Position numbers and translations under genes: made by a program
Source of the DNA: Halohasta salina
Lineage (GTDB): Archaea; Halobacteriota; Halobacteria; Halobacteriales; Haloferacaceae
NCBI RefSeq assembly: GCF_024178165.1
Contig: NZ_JAMZIE010000012.1
Coordinates: forward strand, 1 to 34,326
Direction of reading: 5' to 3'
DNA length: 34,326 bases
The notes under the pieces: generated by a model
What the model was told of the DNA's origin: nothing
The model's database searches: none
The model's input: only the letters and a program-made list of their open reading frames with translations
Shown here: positions 9,010-16,386 of the stretch, piece by piece
Layout of the letters: each line of letters begins with the position of its first letter
Position numbering within the stretch: the first letter of the stretch is position 1

Positions 9010-9936
9010 ATGGGTATAATTCCTGGTATTACAGATCGATTGAAAACAGAGATAAATAGATTTGGATTTGTTGATGGTATTAGGTATTGGAAAAGACAAG
9101 CATCTATACGAAGCCAAAATAATGTTATAGGGGTAAATGTATATGAACGTGATTGGGATGCATTGATTCTCTTAGATGCTTGTAGAGTGGATGAACTCAA
9201 GAGACAGTCATGCAAATTTGAATTTCTCTCGGACTTTAATCAAATTCCATCTGTGGCAACACATAGTCCTTCTTGGATGTCAAACACATTCGCAAATATC
9301 ACCCCAACCGAACTAGACAACACAGCCTATATAACAGCCAACCCATTTAGCGAAGAAATTCCAGAGGTACAAAAAGTTGAGTTTTTAGATCATGTCTGGA
9401 AATATGCGACAGATTCATCGCTCAATGTGGTCCCTCCTCGCCCGGTGACAGATAGGGCAATTAAGCTAGCACGGTCCCAATCGTATGATAGACTAATTAT
9501 CCATTACATGCAGCCTCATGCACCGTTCATACGCCAATCAGATGACGACATCGAAACAATTCTAGAGGGGAATCAAAGTGAGAATGATTACGGAGAGGGA
9601 TTAGGTGTATGGCCAGCAATTTATGCAGGTCATGTTGATCTTGACGAAGCCATTGAAGCTTACCGAGAAACTCTTGCTTTTGTTTTAAACGATGTTGCAC
9701 TCCTCCTGGAGAATCTTGATGCCCCCGACACAGTCATCTCTGCAGATCACGGGCAGCTGTTCGGAGAGCAGGGGATCTATGGGCATCCTCCCGACATGCC
9801 ACTCCCCCCTTTGCAGAACGTCCCGTGGGTGAAAACCGCTGCCTCTGATTTAAATACCTATAGTCCGAAGTCATATGACCGTAGTGTCGACGATATAGGA
9901 AGAGATGAGCGTCTTCATGCACTCGGTTATCATTGA
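9010..9936 (+). CDS. alkaline phosphatase/sulfatase-superfamily protein 2
   Basis: 308 residues, paralogous to the protein at 3199-4167. Motifs: ALILLDACRVDEL (51-63), IIHYMQPHAP (163-172), ISADHGQLFGEQGIYGHP (243-260). The position of the sulfatase Cys/Ser motif is replaced by SVATHSPSW (81-89); Ser86 aligns with Thr91 of the paralogue as candidate nucleophile. There is no C/S-x-P-x-R, so an ordinary formylglycine sulfatase is unlikely. The start was chosen because the ATG lies 26 nt after a TATA box. The C-terminus is DERLHALGYH, the shared RLxxLGY tail. An IS1595 copy starts about 6 bp after the stop. The GT operon is divergently transcribed on its left. Confidence 0.8.
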   Translation: MGIIPGITDRLKTEINRFGFVDGIRYWKRQASIRSQNNVIGVNVYERDWDALILLDACRVDELKRQSCKFEFLSDFNQIPSVATHSPSWMSNTFANITPTELDNTAYITANPFSEEIPEVQKVEFLDHVWKYATDSSLNVVPPRPVTDRAIKLARSQSYDRLIIHYMQPHAPFIRQSDDDIETILEGNQSENDYGEGLGVWPAIYAGHVDLDEAIEAYRETLAFVLNDVALLLENLDAPDTVISADHGQLFGEQGIYGHPPDMPLPPLQNVPWVKTAASDLNTYSPKSYDRSVDDIGRDERLHALGYH

Positions 9937-9941
9937 TGGAT

Positions 9942-10172
9942 GCTCTTGGGTAGAGGATCGTTGGTCAGTTCTCAAAAGTAGTTGAAAGTCATAGTAGGTA
10001 GAGGTTACACGTTTGTGTCACCCGACAAACAACATTTCCAATCAAGACCTTTGTCTCGGATCGCCGGGCCGCGAACCTGCTGCAACAGGTTCGCTGGCGA
10101 GACGGTGTCCATTGCCCACGCTGCGTGCCGAATCCGTGATTCGGTACGCTAGCTATCGAGTGTTCCAACGAT
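9942..10172 (+). mobile_element. IS1595-family remnant (left end), copy 2
   Basis: The left terminus CTCTTGGGTAGAGGATCGTTGGTCAG is nearly the same as that of copy 1 at 3126-3160. It is followed by the transposase 5' end (KTFVSDRRAANLLQQVRWRD), in which the usual ATG has changed to ACA. The fragment carries the same one-base deletion after CPRC as copy 1 and then ends where another IS1595 begins at about 10173. It is a decayed piece, roughly 85-90% identical to copy 1 by eye. Confidence 0.75.
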
Positions 10173-11114
10173 CGCTCATCCGTAGGAGATTGTTGATACT
10201 GCTAAGCGGTCGCTCCAGAGTCGAAGAGGACAAGGCCACCGCGTCAGCGGTGGCCGACACGAATGATTCCGCTCGATGTGTTCGGATCGGAAGCAGTCGC
10301 AGCGAATCTGCTCCAACAAGTTCGCTGGTGTGACGGTGTAACTTGTCCTCGCTGCCGTTCTGACCGGACGGTCAGAAACGGCAGCTACAGAGAGTTTCAA
10401 CGGTATCTGTGTAAGAATTGCGACCGCACGTTCAACGATAAGACGGGCACGATTTTCGCTTACTCGAAGATTGCACTCCGTCTGTGGCTGTTCTCGATTT
10501 ATGCGTTTCTCCGGTTTAACACGAGCCTCAGCCAACTACAGTACGAAATTGGAGTAACACACAAAACGGTCCACCGGCGCATCGAGTGCTTCACCAGAGC
10601 ACTTGATGCGCCTTCCCTCGATCTCGTCGGACCAGTCGAAATCGACGAGGTGTACGTCTCTGCCGAAAAGAAAGGCCGCGAGCGCGATCAAGAGTCGCGC
10701 TCGCGTGGCCTGTCCACGCGTGGGCGCGGAACATATGGTAGTGACAAGCCACCCGTGTTCATTATCGCTGACCGCGGTACTGGACAGCGGTACGTTATCC
10801 CTGCGAAAGCCGCTGACGAATCGACGATTCGACTCCTGCTGGCTGACCGCCACCAGGAGTCGCTGACCGTCTATACAGACGGCTTTCGAGCGTACGAACC
10901 ACTTGAATCGGACGACGCATTCGACCGCGAATACGTCGTCCATAGCGACGGAGAATATGCCGACGACGGGGTACACGTCAATACCTGCGAGAGCCACGCG
11001 TCGCTGGTGCGACGGTGGCTCTCGCCGCATCGAGGCATCTCTAAAGACAAGTTGACACAGTATCTCAGAGCGTTCCAATTACGCCGGGAGCTGTATCGAA
11101 AGCCTAGTCGTGTT
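10173..11114 (+). mobile_element. IS1595-family element copy 3, right end lost
   Basis: The left end CGCTCATCCGTAGGAGATTG resembles the IS1595 terminus of copies 1 and 2, and the internal gene is nearly complete. The right inverted repeat is missing: ISH6 sequence starts at 11115, inside the last codons of the transposase gene. The element is inserted in the copy 2 remnant. Confidence 0.65.
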
Positions 11115-11138
11115 GCAAAGTCCTCTAGAGCTCAGTAG
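10263..11138 (+). CDS. IS1595-family transposase, C-terminus replaced
   Basis: 291 residues, open throughout. N-terminal zinc ribbon: CPRCRSDRTVRNGSY … CKNCDRTFND (two CxxC pairs, about residues 29-60). Then a helix-turn-helix region, and the ISXO2-like catalytic domain with VEIDEVYV (first Asp), TVYTDGFRAYEPL (second Asp) and NTCESHASLVRRWLSPHRG. The last eight residues (VAKSSRAQ) are encoded by the ISH6 inverted repeat at 11115-11129. Copy 1 ends instead KEALKSILEAAL, so about ten native residues are lost. Activity is doubtful because the right end of the element is also gone. Confidence 0.85.
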   Translation: MIPLDVFGSEAVAANLLQQVRWCDGVTCPRCRSDRTVRNGSYREFQRYLCKNCDRTFNDKTGTIFAYSKIALRLWLFSIYAFLRFNTSLSQLQYEIGVTHKTVHRRIECFTRALDAPSLDLVGPVEIDEVYVSAEKKGRERDQESRSRGLSTRGRGTYGSDKPPVFIIADRGTGQRYVIPAKAADESTIRLLLADRHQESLTVYTDGFRAYEPLESDDAFDREYVVHSDGEYADDGVHVNTCESHASLVRRWLSPHRGISKDKLTQYLRAFQLRRELYRKPSRVAKSSRAQ

Positions 11139-11536
11139 CAACTGACTCCCTTGAGGAAAGGGACGCCTCTGGTGTCCAGTCCGAGAGGTGCCCCATGCAC
11201 GCCACAATCGACGTGCGGTTGACCGTTAGCATCGACGACGACAAAACGATACCGCTGGCCACGCTTGCCGAGTTCATTACTGACCAAAACATCGAATCGG
11301 TCCTCCTCGAAGGCCTTGTCGAGAGCCTCGACGCAGCCTGCGTCGAGGCACTCTGCGGCGAGAAACACGCACACGGCAACAGTGAACAACGCTTCCAACG
11401 CCGCGGCACCGATACCCGCACAGCCATCACAACTGCCGGGGACCACGAGTTCAGCCTCCACTACGTTGAAGATACCGCCGCTGACCACGACGAATCCAGT
11501 TACTTCCGGCCCGTCGAAGATGTTCTCAGCTTCGAG
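11115..11536 (+). mobile_element. ISH6 left half with intact left inverted repeat
   Basis: Begins with GCAAAGTCCTCTAGA (11115-11129), the exact inverted match of the ISH6 right end at 5358-5372. It is broken at about 11536, where IS6-family coding sequence begins. The flanks of the two halves do not match as an 8-bp duplication, so the halves did not come from one simple insertion. Confidence 0.8.
11195..11536 (+). pseudogene. ISH6-type transposase, N-terminal fragment
   Basis: About 114 residues beginning MHATIDVRLTVSIDDDKT, with RFQRRGTDTRTAITTAGDHE and ADHDESSYFRPVEDVLSFE. This is the characteristic N-terminus of the haloarchaeal ISH6 transposase. The frame breaks at 11536-11573, where it runs into an IS6-family gene. 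The catalytic part is absent. Confidence 0.8.
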
Positions 11537-12038
11537 TTTTTGTGGAACAAGAATCGACACCAGAGTTTCTGATGAAGCTCAGTATTCAGCTACATCTGTT
11601 GGGTCTCTCACTTTCGACTATTGTTCGAGTATTTGTGATATTCGGTATCCAACGTGCTCAATCAACAGTTCATAGTTGGATTCACAAGGCCGATCTACGG
11701 CCAAAATCTGGCAAGAATCCAGATTACACTGCGGTTGACGAAACGGTGATCCATCTCAACGACCAACAGTATTGGCTGTATGCAGCAATCGATGCTGAGG
11801 CGAACGAATTGCTTGAAACAACTAGAACACCATGATTGCTCAGCAGTTCCTCACTGAGATCGGTGAGAAACATGACGTCTCTGAGGCAGTGTATCTCATT
11901 GATGCAGCACAACCATTGCAAGTTGCGTGTCACCGAGCGAGCTACGATTTCAAATATGAAAAACATGGAGATCGGAATGCCGTCGAACGTGTCTTCAGAT
12001 ATAAATCGTCGAACTATCCGTTTCTCGAAGTGTTTCAG

Positions 12039-13617
12039 GTAGTTGGATAGCAGTTCCATGCCGAGACGATTTCGTAGCAGTCTCATAGATCGTTCACCAG
12101 TACTGAACTATTGTGTCGCTGGGGAGTCGCGGATCAGCGGAATCGATAGATTCCGTGATCCGCACCGATGATAGTCCGCTACTCCGCCAGCAGTTGGTAA
12201 TCAAAGAGCTTGAGAACCGGTTTCTACGCCGCCAGATCACTGCACAACAACAGGAGATCGAACAGCTTGAGGCACGCCTCAAGCAGTACGAAAACCCAAA
12301 CACACCACCCAGTAAGCAGGGTGGTGCGGCTAAATCACCAGGTGGTGACGGTCAAGACGGGGATGAAGACGAAGAATCTGAAGAAGACGACGCTGGCGGC
12401 GACCCTGACGCCGCCAGCGACTCATCGCCCGGACGGAGTGAAGGTCACGAAGGGACAACACGACCGCCACCAGAACCCGAAGAGACGATTCGGGTTGATC
12501 AGGGATACTGTCCAGACTGTGAGCAAATCCTCTCGAACCCTGATAACTACCTCTCACGAACTGTTATCGATGTCCCGCTTCCCGTTCCAACCACCGTCGT
12601 AGAGTTCCAACTCGGCAAACACAACTGCTCCTGTGGAAACGAGGTCGTTGCTGAGCATCCTGACTGTCCCGAAAAGGGGCGGTTTGGGCCAAATATCCTG
12701 GCCCAAACCGCTCTCGGTCGGTTCCATCAACGACTGCCAAACCGAAAACAGGCCGAGTTGTTTGACTGGGAGCTCGACCTTCCGATCTCCCACCGGACGA
12801 TCTACAACTTAACCAAGCGGGTCGCAGACCGGCTGCGACCCGCATACAACGATGTCAAAGAGAAGATTCGAGAGAGTGAGGTCGTCTACTGTGATGAAAC
12901 AGGCTTTCCGGTTGACGGAGAGCAACACTGGGCGTGGACGTTCGTCACTGATGACGAAGTGCTGTTCTGGGTTGATGAGAGCCGTGGAAGTCAGGTCCTG
13001 GAAGACGTCCTCGGCGAGGAATTCGCCGAGGACTCGACGCTCAGTTGTGACGGCTGGTCAGCGTATCCGAGTTATCACACGAAGCTTCAGCGGTGCTGGG
13101 CGCATCTGTTGCGGGAAGCCGAGTACGTCGCTGAACGGTACGACGAAGCAGAGCGGCTGTCTGGAGAGTTGCACGCACTCCACGACGATCTAACGGCGTT
13201 CGTCGAAGGAGATCCGTCCGCTTCCGCCCGCGAGCAGAAGCGGGCGGAAGCGTCCTTGCACTTAGAGGGCCTGATTAGGGAAGATTACCAGGTCCGAGAG
13301 GTTCAGCAGCTGATCAAGAAGATCAGCAATGGGTTGGGTCATTGGCTGACGTTTGTGACTGAGCCAGACGTTGAATCGACGAATAATCGCGCAGAGCGGG
13401 CTCTGCGCGAGCAAGTAGTCCTTCGGAAGATGTTTCGGACCCTCCGTTCGGCAGAAGGGGTCCAGATTCACGAGACAATAACAACGATGTTGGCGACGTG
13501 GAAACGGCGAGGACTTGACCCACCTGAACAGCTCCAGTCAATTTTGGGTGGGAGAGAACTTCGGTAAGGACGAGAGGCATCACTGAGCGGTGTATCTTGG
13601 TCTTGCTATCCAACTAC
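12039..13617 (+). mobile_element. IS66-family element with perfect 8-bp target duplication
   Basis: Ends GTAGTTGGATAGCA (12039 on) and TGCTATCCAACTAC (to 13617) are inverted repeats. The 8-bp sequence TGTTTCAG occurs immediately outside both ends (12031-12038 and 13618-13625). Removing the 1,579-bp element and one TGTTTCAG rejoins the IS6 coding sequence in frame, which confirms the boundaries. Only the transposase gene is present, without the accessory genes seen in bacterial IS66 elements. Confidence 0.9.
12113..13567 (+). CDS. IS66-family transposase
   Basis: 484 residues from a GTG at 12113; an internal GTG around 12155 is an alternative start. Order of parts: an N-terminal coiled coil (KELENRFLRRQITAQQQEIE, about 30-60), a long acidic low-complexity linker (about 70-120), a zinc-binding region (CPDCEQILSN … HNCSCGNE) and the DDE domain. 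Catalytic blocks are VVYCDETGF (first Asp), LSCDGWSAYPSY (second Asp) and ESTNNRAERALR (Glu). Length and layout are those of a complete single-gene haloarchaeal IS66 transposase (ISH10-like). It is intact and, with clean ends, potentially active. Confidence 0.88.
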   Translation: MSLGSRGSAESIDSVIRTDDSPLLRQQLVIKELENRFLRRQITAQQQEIEQLEARLKQYENPNTPPSKQGGAAKSPGGDGQDGDEDEESEEDDAGGDPDAASDSSPGRSEGHEGTTRPPPEPEETIRVDQGYCPDCEQILSNPDNYLSRTVIDVPLPVPTTVVEFQLGKHNCSCGNEVVAEHPDCPEKGRFGPNILAQTALGRFHQRLPNRKQAELFDWELDLPISHRTIYNLTKRVADRLRPAYNDVKEKIRESEVVYCDETGFPVDGEQHWAWTFVTDDEVLFWVDESRGSQVLEDVLGEEFAEDSTLSCDGWSAYPSYHTKLQRCWAHLLREAEYVAERYDEAERLSGELHALHDDLTAFVEGDPSASAREQKRAEASLHLEGLIREDYQVREVQQLIKKISNGLGHWLTFVTEPDVESTNNRAERALREQVVLRKMFRTLRSAEGVQIHETITTMLATWKRRGLDPPEQLQSILGGRELR

Positions 13618-13823
13618 TGTTTCAGCAAAGCTTTAGCGGAGACTGCCGACGACTGGATCAGCTCGCTCAGCTTAGCATGGAACCAGCTTATCTAAACACT
13701 ACCGCTATAGAGGGGCAAAGGTACAATACTTGTTGAGTGTATGGACAACGGCAAACTTATGCCTCACATTGTCTGGTTATAGAACAGAATGGTTCTCAGA
13801 GAGCACCATCACGGGGTGAGGGT

Positions 13824-15617
13824 ATGACCGATGAGATGATCTCCCGACGAGAACAGTTTCGGGCGTTGCTGGAAGTGGCACGCTACCGCCCGAAATTCAC
13901 CGCGAGTATTGTCGCATTAGGTGTCGTGGTCGCAGTTCTTGAAGGTGTAGGGTTGGGCTTCATTTACCCGATTATCCAGGTTACTCAGGGGAACACCGAA
14001 GCAAGCGGGGGTCTTGTTGGTTTGTTCGCGCGGGCGTACGATTTCGTCGGCATCCCGTTCACGTTACAATACATCATTTTAGGTGTCGGCTCAATTCTTG
14101 CTGTCCGCTACACCTTTGCCTTCGTCATCGACTGGTTAACCGCAAAGCTCCGGATGGATTACATGCGATACCTCCGGACAGAGACATTCGAGAATGCACT
14201 AGATGCTCGTATCGCGTACTTCGACAAGAAAGGCTCGGACGAGATGCTCAACGCTATTATCACGCAGACACAGTACGCGGCCAGTACGATTCGTCGGATT
14301 CGTCGGGCACTCGAACTCTCACTCATCAGTCTCGCCTACGTACTCGTTGCTGTCGCACTCTCACCCGTATTGATGCTCGCCAGTATCGTCGTCTTAGGGG
14401 GATTCATGCTAGGAATCCGTCGAGTACTTGAATCCGGGTTCAGCGTCGGAAGCAAGGTAGCCAGTGCGAACGAGCGGGTTCAGGAGTCGGTACAGGCAGG
14501 GATGCAAGGCATCCGAGACGTGAAAGCGTTTAATTTACACAACGAACTGTTTGGAGACTTCGGTTCCGCGGTGAACCAACATGTCGTCTCTTTGGTTCGC
14601 CAGCGCCGGAATCAGGCGATTATCAATAACTTCAATCAGTTCATGACGGCGGCAACCGTCTTCGCGCTGATTTTTGTTGGTATCGAGGTAGTGAACCTCT
14701 CGGTTGGGGTACTTGGTGTATTCCTGTTCGCGATGTTCCGGCTGGGGCCAAAACTGAGTAACCTGAACGACGTAGTGTACACTTTGGAGAACGATCTCCC
14801 ACACCTCGTTAGGACGCAGACGTTTGTCACGAGCCTGAAGAACAACCGAGAGGATAGTGGAGAGGCGTCGGTTCCGGCCCCGATGGAAGAGATTTCGTTT
14901 AATCACGTGGATTTTTCTTACGAGACGACCCAGGAACAGGTTCTCGATGGGGTTTGCTTTAATATCGAACGTGGCGAGTTCGTTGCATTCGCAGGACCTT
15001 CGGGTGCTGGGAAGTCGACAATTGTCTCACTCTTGATTCAAATGTATACCCCAGACAGTGGAACAATTACCGCAGACGGAAAGTCGATAAACCAGTTTGA
15101 GATTCACGACTGGCGATCGCGTGTCTCTCTGGTCCGACAGAATCCGTTCATCTTCAACGATACATTACGATACAACCTCACAATCGGCAACCGGGACGCG
15201 ACGGATGAAGAAATTGACAGTGCGTGCCGAATTGCGAAGGTTGATGAGTTCCTTGACGATCTACCGGCCGGATACGACACTGTTCTGGGAGATAATGGTG
15301 TTCGTCTCTCTGGTGGACAGAAGCAGCGCGTCGCTATTGCAAGAGCCATTTTGAAGGATGCTGATTTTTTGGTGCTGGATGAGGCGACAAGTGATCTTGA
15401 TAGCCATCTTGAATCCGATGTTCACAAGGCCATTGAGGCAATGGACCGGGACTACGGTATCATCGCCATCGCTCACCGACTTTCTACCATCACCGATGCA
15501 GATAGAATCTACATGATGGAAGATGGGTCAATTGTAGAGAGTGGCGAGCACGGAACGCTCGTAGAACACGATGAAAAGTACGCAAATCTGTATGCTGCCC
15601 AATCACAAACTGGATAA
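13824..15617 (+). CDS. ABC exporter, MsbA/PglK-like lipid-linked glycan flippase candidate
   Basis: 597 residues from the ATG at 13824, chosen because GGTGAG lies just upstream; the open frame extends 29 codons further but without support. It is a half-transporter. Six-helix transmembrane domain about residues 20-310; nucleotide-binding domain about 355-597 with Walker A GPSGAGKS (391-398), signature LSGGQKQRVAIARAIL (495-510), Walker B FLVLDEATSDLD (about 514-525) and the switch histidine in IAHRLST (about 549-555). Works as a homodimer. Related exporters (PglK, MsbA) flip lipid-linked oligosaccharides or lipids across the membrane. Next to GT genes, flipping of the assembled lipid-linked glycan is the natural inference, but substrate cannot be read from sequence. 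Confidence 0.85.
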   Translation: MTDEMISRREQFRALLEVARYRPKFTASIVALGVVVAVLEGVGLGFIYPIIQVTQGNTEASGGLVGLFARAYDFVGIPFTLQYIILGVGSILAVRYTFAFVIDWLTAKLRMDYMRYLRTETFENALDARIAYFDKKGSDEMLNAIITQTQYAASTIRRIRRALELSLISLAYVLVAVALSPVLMLASIVVLGGFMLGIRRVLESGFSVGSKVASANERVQESVQAGMQGIRDVKAFNLHNELFGDFGSAVNQHVVSLVRQRRNQAIINNFNQFMTAATVFALIFVGIEVVNLSVGVLGVFLFAMFRLGPKLSNLNDVVYTLENDLPHLVRTQTFVTSLKNNREDSGEASVPAPMEEISFNHVDFSYETTQEQVLDGVCFNIERGEFVAFAGPSGAGKSTIVSLLIQMYTPDSGTITADGKSINQFEIHDWRSRVSLVRQNPFIFNDTLRYNLTIGNRDATDEEIDSACRIAKVDEFLDDLPAGYDTVLGDNGVRLSGGQKQRVAIARAILKDADFLVLDEATSDLDSHLESDVHKAIEAMDRDYGIIAIAHRLSTITDADRIYMMEDGSIVESGEHGTLVEHDEKYANLYAAQSQTG

Positions 15618-15855
15618 AGCGTCTCAGAGGAAGCCAATCAGTAATTTTAGATTTGCTTTGAGTAGGCTCAGTTGACCACATCGGATTAGAGGAAGTGCTT
15701 GCTTGAATGTAGTGTGAGACCAAGCAGTATACAGATAGAAGATGAACATCTGTTTGATTTGTCGTCAACAGCCTCAAAGAGAAGCTTCCGATATATCTCG
15801 CAAAGGGTGTTAAGATTCCGACTCAAAGGCATTTGTTTATGAAATCTGTGAGATA
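15618..15855. other. no recognised gene
   Basis: AT-rich stretch after the ABC gene. Short open pieces exist, such as a plus-strand LKEKLPIYLAKGVKIPTQRH around 15774-15833, but none has a start or a family I recognise. Given what follows, it is probably decayed coding or IS sequence. Confidence 0.3.
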
Positions 15856-16025
15856 AGTGATGACTCCCCACACGCTAATACAGTCCACAGACACCTTACT
15901 GATCAGTTCAATCTTGATACTGTTGAACAGTCTGGAACACTCTAAATGGGAAGCATCGTCGTTAATTGTGAGAGCGTGACAGAATACCACGCCCTTCACA
16001 TTACTTTTTTGAGCAACTGGTGGTT
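15856..16025 (+). pseudogene. IS630-family transposase remnant
   Basis: The plus strand reads SDDSPHANTVHRHLTDQFNL, then TVEQSGTL and KWEASSLIV across frames. This matches the catalytic end of an IS630 transposase: the second-Asp block, the NPIEQIWKSLKWEASPLIVE block and the final segment. The comparison is the copy at 2710-2950. Numerous stops and frameshifts are present. It is an old insertion remnant. Confidence 0.55.
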
Positions 16026-16074
16026 AAAAAGCTATTGAGACAACTCATAAGACAAGTTGAGATAATCTCCCTAG

Positions 16075-16320
16075 ACACACGAATATCTCCTCATTTCTCT
16101 CGAAAGACACGTATATAATCTACTGCTATACGGCGGTTCTTGGCTTACTAAAGACGAACGTTTCTCTGACTTGTTCAACTTAAAATACGATATAATTATA
16201 TCAGATCATGGCTATACAATACGTGAACGATGGCTGTGGGACCCTCGCTATTGGGTACAACACGCCACTATGCGAGAAGTCCCTCTGGTTGGGACAAAAA
16301 ATAAAACCTACGACATATGA
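16075..16320 (+). pseudogene. alkaline-phosphatase-superfamily gene, 3' remnant
   Basis: An open frame of about 80 codons without a start. It includes LLYGGSWLTKDERFSDLF and YDIIISDHGYTIRERW, then WVQHATMREVPLVGTK and a TGA at 16318-16320. The IISDHG block is the second metal-site motif of the phosphatase/sulfatase superfamily, as in SADHG or TADHG of the intact copies here. The upstream part of the gene is gone, probably lost with the IS630 insertion. It indicates that a sixth phosphatase-like gene once stood directly upstream of the GT genes. Confidence 0.55.
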
Positions 16321-16382
16321 TCCCAAAGAAAATCGTCAAGGAAATCAAAGAAGTCCGTCTGAAAACATTCAGGCATAAGTAG
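16317..16382 (+). CDS. 21-residue small open frame, possibly a truncated N-terminus
   Basis: Reads MIPKKIVKEIKEVRLKTFRH and one further Lys. Its ATG overlaps the stop of the preceding remnant as ATGA, and its stop lies 4 nt before the ATG of the next GT. The Lys-rich amphipathic start resembles the N-termini of the phosphatase-like proteins in this window (for example MIQKWKRAIEIFRNN), so it may be the stump of a deleted gene. It could also be a short translated leader coupling translation to the GT. No Shine-Dalgarno sequence was recognised. Confidence 0.3.
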   Translation: MIPKKIVKEIKEVRLKTFRHK

Positions 16383-16386
16383 GGTA

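Larger units (their letters stand above)
11537..13703 (+). pseudogene. IS6-family transposase, truncated, frameshifted and split by IS66
   Basis: Piece one (11537-12038) reads FVEQESTPEFLMKLSIQLHL, KADLRPKSGKNP and AVDETVIHLNDQQYWLYAAI (first catalytic Asp), then a frameshift near 11830. It continues MIAQQFLTEIGEKHDVSEAV and RNAVERVFR, with another shift near 12000 into NRRTIRFSKCF. Piece two follows the IS66 at 13626 and reads SKALAETADDWISSLSLAWN to a TAA at 13693-13695. After it, ACACTACC (to 13703) resembles an IS6 terminus. The N-terminal about 20 residues are missing, replaced by the ISH6 fragment. Several independent lesions show that it is long dead. Confidence 0.8.

Noticed and set aside
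5358-11129. The two ISH6 halves as one insertion with a shared target duplication
   Set aside because: The bases outside the two inverted repeats (GACGCGAC on the right of 5372, and the bases before 11115) do not match.
13737-13823. Upstream start for the ABC exporter
   Set aside because: The extra 29 residues are not membrane-transporter-like, and the GGTGAG motif just before ATG 13824 supports the shorter form.
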